15,784 nt of DNA from Methanoregula sp. UBA247 (GTDB lineage: Archaea > Halobacteriota > Methanomicrobia > Methanomicrobiales > Methanospirillaceae). The notes under the pieces are model-generated. The model worked only from the letters and a program-made list of their open reading frames with translations, had not been told where the DNA came from and did no database searches. A program made the translations under genes and the position numbers. Location: the NCBI GenBank assembly GCA_002495055.1, contig DADR01000067.1, positions 127,755 through 143,538 on the forward strand, written 5' to 3'. Below are positions 1-7,229 of the stretch, piece by piece. How positions within the stretch are numbered: the stretch's first letter is position 1; every line of letters starts with the position of its first letter.

Positions 1-24
1 TGATAACCACTACACTATCGGCGC
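1..24 (-). tRNA. tRNA gene, 5' end only (cut by window edge)
   Basis: Read on the minus strand from base 24 down to base 1, the sequence fits the first 24 positions of a tRNA. There is a 7-nt acceptor strand, T8, A9, a G10 D-stem start, A14, the invariant G18-G19 pair and A21. The D-stem pairs 11-24 and 12-23 are complementary; the partner of G10 lies just outside the window. An AT-rich box lies at a sensible distance upstream. The anticodon is outside the window, so the amino acid cannot be read; Asp, Glu or Val-type tRNAs have similar D-arms. Confidence 0.72.
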
Positions 25-52
25 AAATGTGCTCTAAAGTGTGAGCATTCAT

Positions 53-69
53 ACAATTTAAGTATATCG
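53..69 (-). promoter_or_regulatory. Putative TATA box of the edge tRNA
   Basis: On the minus strand this AT-rich segment reads as a TATA-like box (core CTTAAATT at 55-62). It is centred about 34 nt upstream of the mature tRNA 5' end, which would put the start of transcription some 8 nt before the tRNA. The position fits archaeal tRNA promoters; the call rests on spacing and composition only. Confidence 0.45.
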
Positions 70-71
70 AA

Positions 72-227
72 CTACCGGGATCCCGACACGCATTCTTCCT
101 TACGTTTTTCTGCATTCATTTTTGCAGGTTCCTCGGATAATTCAACAGGTTTATCCAGTACGGTAACCTGGTTGCCGTGTAAAACCTGAACATCAGATTG
201 ATGAGAAAAGGAAATAATCACAACCAT
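72..227 (-). CDS. Possible small protein of 51 aa, unknown
   Basis: An uninterrupted 51-codon frame runs from an ATG at 225-227 to a TAG at 72-74. The product starts MVVIISFSHQS, has a polar Lys/Glu-rich C-terminal third (residues 30-46) and one Cys (46), with no membrane segment or recognised motif. Codons look ordinary for this genome. There is no clear Shine-Dalgarno and no convincing TATA box upstream. It would be transcribed divergently from sirC and towards the tRNA. It fills the only sizeable gap at this end of the window, but a chance frame of this length is quite possible. Confidence 0.3.
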   Translation of the reverse strand: MVVIISFSHQSDVQVLHGNQVTVLDKPVELSEEPAKMNAEKRKEECVSGSR

Positions 228-269
228 TCCAACATCTTAATGTAACGCAATCACTCTATCTAATACCTG

Positions 270-896
270 ATGATCCCCCTCTTTGTGGATTGTGCCGGCA
301 AACGTATTGTTATCTTTGGGGGAGGAGAGGTCGCAGCGCGAAAAGCTGCGTATTTTTCCGGTGAGGCTGAGGTACTGGTCGTGAGCCGTTCATTTACACA
401 CAAGATGAGTATCCTTCCGGTTGAACGCAGGATGATGGATGCATCCAGGGTTCCTGATGAAGTGCTCAACAGGATAATTGAAGGGGCATTTCTGGTGATC
501 GGGGCATTCTCCGATGCAGCCCAGAACAACCGGATTAAGGTTCTCTGCGCAGAAAAGGGGATCCTGTTTAATAACGCGGATGGTGAACCCGGGGATGTAA
601 TTATTCCTTCAGTAACCTCAGGCAAAAACTACATGCTTGCAATCAGCACGAAAGGGAGCAGTCCTGCAGTATCAAGGTTCCTCCGTGAATACCTTGAGAC
701 CCAGCTGCCTTCACTTGATGAGATGGTAGCATTACAGCGCGACCTCCGGGCGCAGCTGAAACACTGCGAACCATCTGTCTCCCGCCGGAATTTGATTCTT
801 CGTGAAGTGTTACACGATCCTGCACTCTGGGAGATCCTCTCACGCGATCCTGCCCGGGTTCACCAGTACGTTCAGGAGAAGTACCTGCATGAATGA
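270..896 (+). CDS. sirC: Precorrin-2 dehydrogenase (siroheme synthase N-domain type)
   Basis: NAD-dependent oxidation of precorrin-2 to sirohydrochlorin in the cytoplasm, the branch precursor for siroheme and, in methanogens, coenzyme F430 and corrinoids. The 208-aa product is a stand-alone CysG-N/Met8/SirC-type protein. Residues 13-25 form the Rossmann dinucleotide loop (VIFGGGEVAARK), followed by the family's VIGAFSD strand near 76-82. NNADGEPGD at 101-109 places Asp104 at the position of the catalytic Asp of this family. The C-terminal part (about 115-208) is the dimerisation and helical region with the SSPAVSR-like segment. There is no CobA fusion; the methyltransferase is a separate gene 6 kb downstream. 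No Shine-Dalgarno precedes the ATG, so a leaderless start is likely. The last 8 nt overlap hemA. A ferrochelatase activity like that of Met8 cannot be judged from sequence. Confidence 0.9.
   Translation: MIPLFVDCAGKRIVIFGGGEVAARKAAYFSGEAEVLVVSRSFTHKMSILPVERRMMDASRVPDEVLNRIIEGAFLVIGAFSDAAQNNRIKVLCAEKGILFNNADGEPGDVIIPSVTSGKNYMLAISTKGSSPAVSRFLREYLETQLPSLDEMVALQRDLRAQLKHCEPSVSRRNLILREVLHDPALWEILSRDPARVHQYVQEKYLHE
874..878 (+). promoter_or_regulatory. Shine-Dalgarno that sets the hemA start
   Basis: AGGAG lies 10 nt upstream of the ATG at 889, inside the end of sirC. It supports this ATG over the longer upstream frame that opens at 802, because the product then begins directly at the conserved N-terminal strand of glutamyl-tRNA reductase. 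It also implies translation coupled to sirC. Confidence 0.7.
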
Positions 897-2157
897 ACCT
901 GCAGTAGTCCCCATCGCAATTGCCGGTGTAAGTCATCACACGGCAAATATTACTACCCTTGAAGAATTCCGGTTCCCGAATGAGCCCGAATTTCTCAAAG
1001 CCGCCGGCCAGCGGTTTAAAGGCGTTCTTTTACTCCAGACCTGCAACCGTGTAGAGCTGATTGTTGAAGGGGATGCCGATAGGTTACGGGAATACCTCAT
1101 CGAACAGGGAAGACGGGATTTCTTTATCCATGAAGGGAAAGGAGCGCTGACCCACCTCTTCGATCTTGCATCCGGTATCGATTCCATGATCGTCGGTGAA
1201 GACCAGATCCTCGGACAATTGAAAAAAACCCTTGCCGATGCACAGGAATCCGGCACTACAAGCACATTCCTGGAACTCTGCATTAACAAAGCTGTGCATG
1301 TCGGGATTGAAGTGCGTAAAAGCACCCTGATCAACCGCGGTGCAGTATCCGTAGGTTCAGCCGCGGTGCATCTTGCCGAATCCCAGATCGGGACTTTGGA
1401 AGGTAAACACATTCTAGTCGTCGGAAGCGGGGAGATGGGGCTGCTGGTTGCACAGGCGCTTGCCGCAAAGCAGCTGACAGCCATGTATGTCGCAAACCGG
1501 ACATATGGGCGGGCAGTCATTCTTGCAAATAAAATCGGCGGCAAGGCAGTTCGCCTGTCAGAACTCTACCACTATATTACTCTCTCGGATGTTGTCATTT
1601 CCTGCACATCTGCTCCCCACCCGATCATCCATAAAAACGAGCTGGCAACGGCAATGAAAAACCGGTGCTGGCCCGTAGAAGGACACCCGCGCCCGCTGAT
1701 CCTGGTCGATATCGCCCAGCCCCGTGATGTTGAAGAGGGAGCAGGAACCATTGATGGTGTACGCTTGTTTTCTATCGACAACCTGCGTACCATAAATGAA
1801 CAGACCATGAGCAACCGGAAAGCTGAAGCTGAGCGGGCACGTGAGGTCGTAGAGGCAGAACTTGAAATTTTTCTGCGCCACTTAAACCGGAAATCTGCAG
1901 ACGACTTGCTTGCTTCTCTGCACATGTGGGCTGATATCGTGCGTATCCGCGAACGTGACCGGGCGATTGCACGTATGGGTTGTAATGACCCCAAGATAGC
2001 CGAAATTGTTGATGATCTGTCCCGGGTTCTGGCAAAAAAACTCCTCACCGATGCAACCTTTTCCATCCGCGAGAGTGCTGAAGAAGGAGATCTTGCTTCA
2101 GCAAAGGCGCTTGTCAACGCGATCACACAGGGTGACAGAATCACCAATCCCAAGTAG
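889..2157 (+). CDS. hemA: Glutamyl-tRNA reductase
   Basis: NADPH-dependent reduction of Glu-tRNA(Glu) to glutamate-1-semialdehyde, the first committed step of C5-pathway tetrapyrrole synthesis, working with HemL. The 422-aa length is normal for the family. Visible hallmarks are GVSHHTA at 13-19, the catalytic Cys52 in QTCNRVE, the GEDQILGQLK motif, SVGSAAVHLA, the NADPH Rossmann loop VVGSGEMGLL followed by ANRTYGRA, the DIAQPRDVE strand, and FSIDNLRTINEQ at the start of the C-terminal dimerisation helix. The start chosen overlaps sirC by 8 nt and has an AGGAG 10 nt upstream, so the two genes form one unit. The remaining pathway genes resume only at 4137 after three unrelated genes. No heme-regulatory motif or operator was recognised. 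Confidence 0.96.
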   Translation: MNEPAVVPIAIAGVSHHTANITTLEEFRFPNEPEFLKAAGQRFKGVLLLQTCNRVELIVEGDADRLREYLIEQGRRDFFIHEGKGALTHLFDLASGIDSMIVGEDQILGQLKKTLADAQESGTTSTFLELCINKAVHVGIEVRKSTLINRGAVSVGSAAVHLAESQIGTLEGKHILVVGSGEMGLLVAQALAAKQLTAMYVANRTYGRAVILANKIGGKAVRLSELYHYITLSDVVISCTSAPHPIIHKNELATAMKNRCWPVEGHPRPLILVDIAQPRDVEEGAGTIDGVRLFSIDNLRTINEQTMSNRKAEAERAREVVEAELEIFLRHLNRKSADDLLASLHMWADIVRIRERDRAIARMGCNDPKIAEIVDDLSRVLAKKLLTDATFSIRESAEEGDLASAKALVNAITQGDRITNPK

Positions 2158-2261
2158 ACAACCAGAGGAGAGGGGTTCTTTAAGGTAAATACCAGTTTGT
2201 TCAATCTCCTGTGATCTGAAATAAAAAGATAAATCAATGAGGGACAAAGGACGGATTACCA

Positions 2262-2903
2262 TCAGGGAATCTTGTCATATGCTTTCTGTGCAAGACTGGC
2301 AAGAGTTGAATAATCTGAGTCAGGGCCGGTCATACGGAATACTTCAAGGATGTCTCCCTTCGTGAAGATAATTTCGATAAAATCCTGTTGAACAGTCCTT
2401 CCGACTGAATTCGAATCCAACGGATTACCATCATCGGATTCCAGGACCACGAAGGTATTTACCTTTCCTGAAAACGCCCGGCTGTAACTACCAAGTGCCG
2501 GGGAAGACAGGTTCGAAAATGTCATGTTACTTCCCGCACGTTCCTGTTGTTCAATCAGTTCAGCGATACCAGCATTATTTTGGGCCGGATACCGGGTGAT
2601 TGTCTGGAGAATCTCAGTAGGCTGGTTTTCTCCGTTTATGAGACGGGTAAAGCGCCTGACATATCCTTGCTCCCATCCAAGATCCCGTGCGAGCTTGCTC
2701 ACTTCAGTAGAGTTTTTCACCCTGCTTTCAACAAGGGTAAAATTTTGTGGGACTTCTGACTGGGTCAGGACCAGTGATTCGAGCGCCATTCGAGCAGGAG
2801 TCTGTGCAGCGGGGAGCGCTGTCCCGTCACGCCCGGTGCATCCTGAGGCAAGTATGAGTGAACAAAAAAAAATTGCAATGATCAGGAACTGAGAACCATT
2901 CAT
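2262..2903 (-). CDS. Secreted lipoprotein, unknown function
   Basis: A 213-aa protein with a clear lipoprotein signal: a hydrophobic stretch at about 6-20 followed by the lipobox LASGC with Cys22, then a Thr/Ala/Pro-rich linker. The mature part is predicted to sit outside the cell, anchored in the membrane. Several NxS/T sequons (for example NFT, NST, NMT) would allow archaeal N-glycosylation. The body has mixed alpha/beta character with no catalytic motif I recognise; similar short lipoproteins are common in Methanomicrobiales (general impression, not searched). It converges on hemA with a 104-nt gap and follows the DUF2769-like gene by 55 nt. There is no Shine-Dalgarno; an AT-rich box about 26 nt upstream suggests a leaderless message. 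It interrupts the tetrapyrrole gene set without an obvious functional link. Confidence 0.8.
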   Translation of the reverse strand: MNGSQFLIIAIFFCSLILASGCTGRDGTALPAAQTPARMALESLVLTQSEVPQNFTLVESRVKNSTEVSKLARDLGWEQGYVRRFTRLINGENQPTEILQTITRYPAQNNAGIAELIEQQERAGSNMTFSNLSSPALGSYSRAFSGKVNTFVVLESDDGNPLDSNSVGRTVQQDFIEIIFTKGDILEVFRMTGPDSDYSTLASLAQKAYDKIP

Positions 2904-2923
2904 TCTTTATGGTCATTTCGGAT

Positions 2924-2936
2924 AATACAAAAATAT
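2924..2936 (-). promoter_or_regulatory. Putative TATA box of the lipoprotein gene
   Basis: An AT-rich run on the minus strand is centred about 26 nt before the lipoprotein ATG, the spacing expected for a leaderless archaeal transcript. This suggests that the gene has its own promoter in the 55-nt gap after the DUF2769-like gene. Confidence 0.4.
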
Positions 2937-2941
2937 GTCCA

Positions 2942-2956
2942 AATACGACCCGTATT
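2942..2956. repeat. Short perfect inverted repeat, possible operator
   Basis: AATACG and CGTATT form a perfect 6-bp inverted repeat with a 3-nt spacer (ACC). It lies immediately upstream of the candidate TATA box of the lipoprotein gene and just after the end of the DUF2769-like gene. The size and symmetry suit a dimeric regulator site; no T-run follows it, so it is not a typical terminator. Confidence 0.35.
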
Positions 2957-2958
2957 GT

Positions 2959-3225
2959 TCATCTACCGGAAAGCGACCCGCTATTTTTTTGCTCCAGCTC
3001 TGAACCCCTGATGCAATAATATGCTTTTGTAAGGTTCAGGATAGGCTTTATGGGGCAATTCGGACAGAGGCATACTTTTTTATCAAAGGTACAGGTCAGG
3101 CTTTTACCCGTTACGCAGAACAATAGTTCATCACCAGCCCGCATGCACTCGTTATATGTCGGGCATGGTCTGCAGATACACTTTGTCCGGTTCTCATCAT
3201 TGATTCTGTTCTTATCATTAGGCAT
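2959..3225 (-). CDS. Cys-rich small protein, DUF2769-like
   Basis: An 88-aa cytosolic protein with ten Cys residues (16, 18, 21, 27, 37, 45, 52, 54, 57, 71). They fall in two similar clusters: CxCxxCPTYxxC at 16-27 and CxCxxCP at 52-58. This fits the uncharacterised DUF2769 family of methanogenic archaea, which probably binds zinc or an iron-sulfur cluster; the metal is not known. A charged tail follows the last Cys. AGGAG lies 9 nt upstream of the ATG and supports this start. It is the first of two minus-strand genes between hemA and the flavodoxin-like gene and is divergent from the latter, with 107 nt between them. Family assignment is from the Cys pattern only. Confidence 0.75.
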   Translation of the reverse strand: MPNDKNRINDENRTKCICRPCPTYNECMRAGDELLFCVTGKSLTCTFDKKVCLCPNCPIKPILNLTKAYYCIRGSELEQKNSGSLSGR

Positions 3226-3332
3226 GCAATCGTACTCCTGCTCCGGTTTATCGGTTCCTGCAGGACAGGTGCGATGCTGCCGGAGATGTAGATCAATAAC
3301 TAGATTATCACGGCCTCCTTGATAATTAAATC

Positions 3333-4067
3333 ATGCCAGCACCTCTGGTTGGACGGAAATTTGGAGTTAATGTCATTCCGCCGCCGGACTCTGAAAAACG
3401 TAAAGGGATCAGAGTCCTCGGGCTCTCTGGTTCAAGTCGTCAGCAACCAGAGATGAGTAAATCCGAACGCCTGCTGCTGCGTGCGCTTGAGACCTACCAA
3501 GAATACGGGTGCTCCACGAAATTTCTCAGGTTAAAAGATCTTATCATCCATGACTGTGAGGGCAATTACTCCGAAAATCCGGCATATTGCACCTATCCCT
3601 GCCAGAGTTCGATAAAATATGAAGATGACCAGATGCAGATTGTCTATGATGCAGTGCTCGCGTGCGATATCCTGATCCTCGCAACCCCGATTCGCTGGAA
3701 TAACCACTCGGCAATTGTCCAGAGATTTGTGGAACGGATGAATGCCATCGAGAACCAGTATTCGTGGTTCGGGAACCGGATGATCAATGACAAAGTTGCC
3801 GCGATGATTATTGTCGGCCATGTTGACGGCGTGCAGCACGTGGCGGGCAATCTTATGAATTTTTTTTCCTGGCTCGGATTCCATATTCCGGAGGTCGCCA
3901 TCGCATCATGGGTGGGGGAAAACGATGAGGACACCACCAAAGACTGGAAGCAGATCGAGGGTAACCGTTACACACAGGAGGATCTCAGCAACCTGATCAC
4001 AAGCGCGCTCAGGCTTGCATATGCACTCAAGCATCATACTGCAGAAGAGACCGGCGGCAATGGATAA
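3333..4067 (+). CDS. Flavodoxin-fold NAD(P)H-dependent FMN reductase-like protein
   Basis: A 244-aa flavodoxin-fold protein of the NADPH-dependent FMN reductase / iron-sulfur flavoprotein superfamily. After a 25-residue N-terminal extension, the FMN phosphate loop is seen as RVLGLSGSSR at 27-36, and the family's TPIRWNNHSAIVQRFVERM segment forms the second flavin contact. Cys75, Cys86 and Cys90 lie where iron-sulfur flavoproteins carry their compact cluster motif, but the spacing (C-x10-C-x3-C) is wider and no tight fourth Cys is seen, so cluster binding is doubtful. No Shine-Dalgarno precedes the ATG; an AT-rich box at about 3299-3310 fits a leaderless start. hemB begins 69 nt downstream on the same strand, so read-through is possible. 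Electron donor and acceptor are unknown. Confidence 0.82.
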   Translation: MPAPLVGRKFGVNVIPPPDSEKRKGIRVLGLSGSSRQQPEMSKSERLLLRALETYQEYGCSTKFLRLKDLIIHDCEGNYSENPAYCTYPCQSSIKYEDDQMQIVYDAVLACDILILATPIRWNNHSAIVQRFVERMNAIENQYSWFGNRMINDKVAAMIIVGHVDGVQHVAGNLMNFFSWLGFHIPEVAIASWVGENDEDTTKDWKQIEGNRYTQEDLSNLITSALRLAYALKHHTAEETGGNG

Positions 4068-4087
4068 TATAATCATAAATACGATGG

Positions 4088-4098
4088 ATTTAAGAAAA
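4088..4098 (+). promoter_or_regulatory. Possible TATA box of the hemB operon
   Basis: ATTTAAGAAAA in the 69-nt gap before hemB would place transcription start near 4118. That leaves a short leader that contains a purine-rich GAGAGGG about 10 nt before the hemB ATG, usable as a ribosome binding site. Another AT-rich stretch at 4066-4084 is an alternative. Confidence 0.35.
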
Positions 4099-4136
4099 TG
4101 TAAACAACCAGATAACAAAGAGAGGGTAGTACACGT

Positions 4137-5120
4137 ATGTTTCCCCAGCGACGGATGAGGCGATCACGGTCAAAAAATATCCAGCCACTCCTGTGTGAAA
4201 TTACCTTGTCGAAAAATGATCTCATCGCCCCAATTTTTGTCGATGAAACGATCATTGTCCCTCGCCCGATCGAATCAATGCCCGGTCAGTTTCGTTATCC
4301 GATAAGCGGTATCGCAGCTGTTGCAGGTGAATTATGGACACGGGGGGTGAGGGCAATCCTGCTCTTTGGCATCCCGAAAAATAAAGATCCGTATGGCGGC
4401 TCTGCCTATGATCCGGAAGGTGTGGTCCAGCAGGCAGTCAGAAACATCAAAGTAAAAGTAAACGAGATGGTTGTAATCACTGATGTTTGTGCCTGCGAGT
4501 ATACAGACCATGGTCATTGCGGGATTGTCGGGGATACACGGTACGGCCCGGACCTGCTCAATGATCCATCACTCGAACTGATGAATAAAATTGCCCTAAG
4601 CCACGCGGAGAGCGGTGCTGATATTGTCGCACCGTCGTGTATGCTCGATGGTATGGTAAGTTCGATCCGTTCTGCGCTGGACGACGCTGGCTTTGACGAT
4701 GTCCTTATCATGTCTTATTCCACCAAGTTTGCATCTGCACTGTACGGGCCGTTTCGCGAAGCGGCAGATTCGGGATTTGCATTCGGGGACCGCTCCACGT
4801 ATCAGATCCATCCCGGCAACCGCCGTGAGGCGCTATTGGAATCACAGATGGACGCTGATGAAGGAGCTGATATTCTGATGGTGAAACCGGCAGGATTTTA
4901 TCTTGATATCCTGTCCGGGATCGCGACACTTGGACTGCCAGTTGCCGCCTACCAGGTCAGCGGGGAATATTCTATGATCAAATGTGCAGCGGAACGTGGC
5001 TGGATCAACGAAAAGGAAACCGTGCTCGAAAGCCTGACCTCCATCAAACGTGCCGGGGCAGAGCTGATCATCACGTATTTTGCAGGCGATGTTGCCAGGT
5101 GGCTTGATGAAAAGCAGTGA
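4137..5120 (+). CDS. hemB: Porphobilinogen synthase (5-aminolevulinate dehydratase)
   Basis: Condenses two 5-aminolevulinate molecules to porphobilinogen, in the cytoplasm, as an oligomer. The 327-aa length is standard, and the N-terminus MFPQRRMRRSR is the usual start of the family. The active-site metal ligands are present as Cys118, Cys120 and Cys128 in DVCACEYTDHGHCG, so this is the zinc-dependent class rather than the Asp-rich magnesium class. Both catalytic lysines are visible: Lys197 in SYSTKFASALYGPFR and the Schiff-base Lys250 in MVKPAGFYLD. A weak purine-rich ribosome binding site lies about 10 nt before the ATG. The gene overlaps hemL by 14 nt and opens the hemB-hemL-hemC-cobA-psiE unit. 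It is separated from sirC-hemA by about 2 kb of other genes. Confidence 0.97.
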   Translation: MFPQRRMRRSRSKNIQPLLCEITLSKNDLIAPIFVDETIIVPRPIESMPGQFRYPISGIAAVAGELWTRGVRAILLFGIPKNKDPYGGSAYDPEGVVQQAVRNIKVKVNEMVVITDVCACEYTDHGHCGIVGDTRYGPDLLNDPSLELMNKIALSHAESGADIVAPSCMLDGMVSSIRSALDDAGFDDVLIMSYSTKFASALYGPFREAADSGFAFGDRSTYQIHPGNRREALLESQMDADEGADILMVKPAGFYLDILSGIATLGLPVAAYQVSGEYSMIKCAAERGWINEKETVLESLTSIKRAGAELIITYFAGDVARWLDEKQ

Positions 5121-6348
5121 CCTGTTCGCTACTGCAAAGACCCTGATGCCCGGAGGTGTCAGCAGTCCGGTGCGGGCGATTAAACCTTACCCGTTTTATA
5201 CTGTTCATGCGACCGGATCACATCTCACGACCGTCGATGGCCCCGAATTGATAGACTGCTGCATGGCCTACGGCCCCCTTATCCTCGGACACACACACCC
5301 GCAGATAAGGAAGGCAATCGAAGCACAGCTGGAGAGCGGATGGCTCTTCGGTACCCCTTCACCTCTCGAACCTGCTTTTGCAAAGTTGATCACGAGCGAT
5401 CATAAGGGAATGGATATGGTGCGATTCGTGTCAAGCGGTTCTGAAGCAACCATGGCGGCAATCCGGCTTGCACGCGGTTTTAGTGGTAAAAAAGACATCG
5501 TAAAAATCGAAGGTGGATTCCATGGAGCCCATGATGCGGTTCTGGTCAAGGCTGGATCCGGGGCAACTACGATGGGAGTGCCGGATTCTGCCGGGGTTCT
5601 TGCCGATTTGGTTGCCCACACGCGGCAGGTTCCCTATAATGATGCCGAAGCACTGGAATTACTTCTTGGAACACACACTGATATTGCCGCACTCATAATC
5701 GAACCGGTGCTCGGTAATATCGGGCCGATCCTGCCGGAAGACAACTACTTACAGAGTATCCGGGAGATTACCCGGGCACACGATGTTCTCCTGATTTTTG
5801 ATGAAGTAATTACCGGTTACCGACTCGGGATTGGCGGGGCACAGAAACTCTATGGAATACAACCGGATATCACCACTCTGGGAAAAATTATCGGGGGAGG
5901 ACTTCCCATCGGTGCATTCGGTGGAAAACGCGAGATAATGGAACTGGTTGCACCACAGGGTCCGGTATACCAGGCAGGAACCTTCTCCGGCAATCCTTTA
6001 TCACTCACAGCAGGGATAGCAACCCTGCAATGGCTGCATAATCATGATACGATCTACCACGATCTCGAGGCGATGACCCGTGATCTTGAAGAGTCCCTCG
6101 GCAGCGTAAACAACGGCTCTTTTGTACGGCTCGGGTCGATGTTCAAATGGTTCTTCCGTAATAAGCGACCGAAAAATTATCGCGAAGTCAAAGAGTGCGA
6201 CACTGACGCATTCGGCCGGTTCTGGAAGCGGATGCTGGAAAAAGGCGTCTTTCTGCCTCCATCCCAGTTTGAGACAAACTTCCTTTCTTCAGCGCACAGC
6301 AATCACGATATCACCACTATTGCACAGGCGTATAAGCAATGTCTATAA
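5107..6348 (+). CDS. hemL: Glutamate-1-semialdehyde 2,1-aminomutase
   Basis: PLP-dependent conversion of glutamate-1-semialdehyde to 5-aminolevulinate, the partner of HemA. The product is 413 aa from the ATG at 5107. This start is preferred over the in-frame ATG at 5080 because an AGGTGG ribosome binding site ends 4 nt upstream and the protein then begins with the family pattern SxxLFxxAxxLMPGGVSSPVR. Motifs are SSGSEATMAAIRLARG (phosphate binding), FDEVITGYR, and the PLP lysine Lys260 in TLGKIIGGGLP, a combination specific for this enzyme within class III aminotransferases. It overlaps hemB by 14 nt and hemC by 10 nt, pointing to coupled translation. The order and strand tie it to the same polycistron as the genes for the next steps. 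Confidence 0.96.
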   Translation: MKSSDLFATAKTLMPGGVSSPVRAIKPYPFYTVHATGSHLTTVDGPELIDCCMAYGPLILGHTHPQIRKAIEAQLESGWLFGTPSPLEPAFAKLITSDHKGMDMVRFVSSGSEATMAAIRLARGFSGKKDIVKIEGGFHGAHDAVLVKAGSGATTMGVPDSAGVLADLVAHTRQVPYNDAEALELLLGTHTDIAALIIEPVLGNIGPILPEDNYLQSIREITRAHDVLLIFDEVITGYRLGIGGAQKLYGIQPDITTLGKIIGGGLPIGAFGGKREIMELVAPQGPVYQAGTFSGNPLSLTAGIATLQWLHNHDTIYHDLEAMTRDLEESLGSVNNGSFVRLGSMFKWFFRNKRPKNYREVKECDTDAFGRFWKRMLEKGVFLPPSQFETNFLSSAHSNHDITTIAQAYKQCL

Positions 6349-7229
6349 GAATTGGAACGCGAGGCAGCAAACTGGCACTCGCACAAACTCAAACAGTCTG
6401 CAGGAAATTATCCCTGTCAGGCATCGATACTGAGCAGGTAATTATAAACACCCGGGGCGACACCACAACCAGTGTTCCGCTTCACGAAATTGGCGGGCAG
6501 GGTGTCTTTGTCCGGGCGCTTGATGATGCTATCCTTGCCGGCGAAATAGATTGTGCTGTACATAGTATGAAAGACATTCCCGCGTTCCGTCCGAGCGGGG
6601 TTTTCACGGCTGCTGTGCTTAAACGAGATTCCGCAGCCGATTACCTTGCCTGTAACGGTTCGCTGGATTCAGTCAGGGTGATCGGAACATCCAGCACGCG
6701 CCGGCGTGCCCAGCTCCTTCGCCATAATCCTGCGATTATCATTAAGGACCTCCGTGGCAATGTGGATACCCGGATCCGAAAGATGACGTCCGGGGAATTT
6801 GATGCAATTATGTTAGCGGAAGCAGGATTGACCAGGCTTGGCATTTCAATTCCCGGGATGCGATATTCGCCGGAAAAATTTGTTCCGGCACCTAATCAGG
6901 GAACGGTCGCGGTCGTCAGCCGGGCAGATTCCTCTTTAATGGAAATACTCTCCACACTCGACCACCCGCAGACCCGGACCGATGTTGCAATCGAACGGGG
7001 AGTGATGGAACAGCTTGGCGGGGGATGTTTTACACCTATAGGCATCTACTGCAATGACGGGCATCTGATCGCAGAAGTGCTATCACTCGACGGTAAACGA
7101 ACCGAACGGATTGAAACGGATATTCAAAACATTGAGCAGGCTCGAGAACAAGGAAAAAACCTTCGTACGCGTGCACGAGACTTGATTGATGATGCCTTCC
7201 GGAAACTGGGAATAAACTATGAACGGTAA
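6339..7229 (+). CDS. hemC: Hydroxymethylbilane synthase (porphobilinogen deaminase)
   Basis: Polymerises four porphobilinogen units into linear hydroxymethylbilane, using a covalently bound dipyrromethane cofactor. The 296-aa protein shows the family motifs in order: IRIGTRGSKLALAQT at the N-terminus, HSMKDIP, TSSTRRRAQLL, LRGNVDTR, and GGGCFTPIG with the cofactor-binding Cys at residue 230. The APNQGTVAVVSR loop is a variant of the bacterial VGQGALGIE loop. The ATG lies inside the end of hemL (10-nt overlap) and the stop inside cobA (11-nt overlap). The product needs HemD to close to the III isomer, and no hemD is present in the window. Confidence 0.96.
   Translation: MSIRIGTRGSKLALAQTQTVCRKLSLSGIDTEQVIINTRGDTTTSVPLHEIGGQGVFVRALDDAILAGEIDCAVHSMKDIPAFRPSGVFTAAVLKRDSAADYLACNGSLDSVRVIGTSSTRRRAQLLRHNPAIIIKDLRGNVDTRIRKMTSGEFDAIMLAEAGLTRLGISIPGMRYSPEKFVPAPNQGTVAVVSRADSSLMEILSTLDHPQTRTDVAIERGVMEQLGGGCFTPIGIYCNDGHLIAEVLSLDGKRTERIETDIQNIEQAREQGKNLRTRARDLIDDAFRKLGINYER

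Noticed and set aside
1572..2237. 221-codon minus-strand frame opposite hemA
   Set aside because: hemA on the plus strand has complete family motifs over the same bases; the reverse frame has shadow-like composition and no ribosome binding site.
3050..3322. 90-codon plus-strand frame before the flavodoxin-like gene
   Set aside because: It runs opposite the Cys-rich DUF2769-like gene, whose paired Cys clusters and AGGAG start are better evidence for coding on the minus strand.
3590..3610. Iron-sulfur cluster motif in the flavodoxin-like protein
   Set aside because: The Cys spacing does not match the compact CxxCxxC motif of iron-sulfur flavoproteins, so I did not call it an Isf; it is kept only as a point to check.
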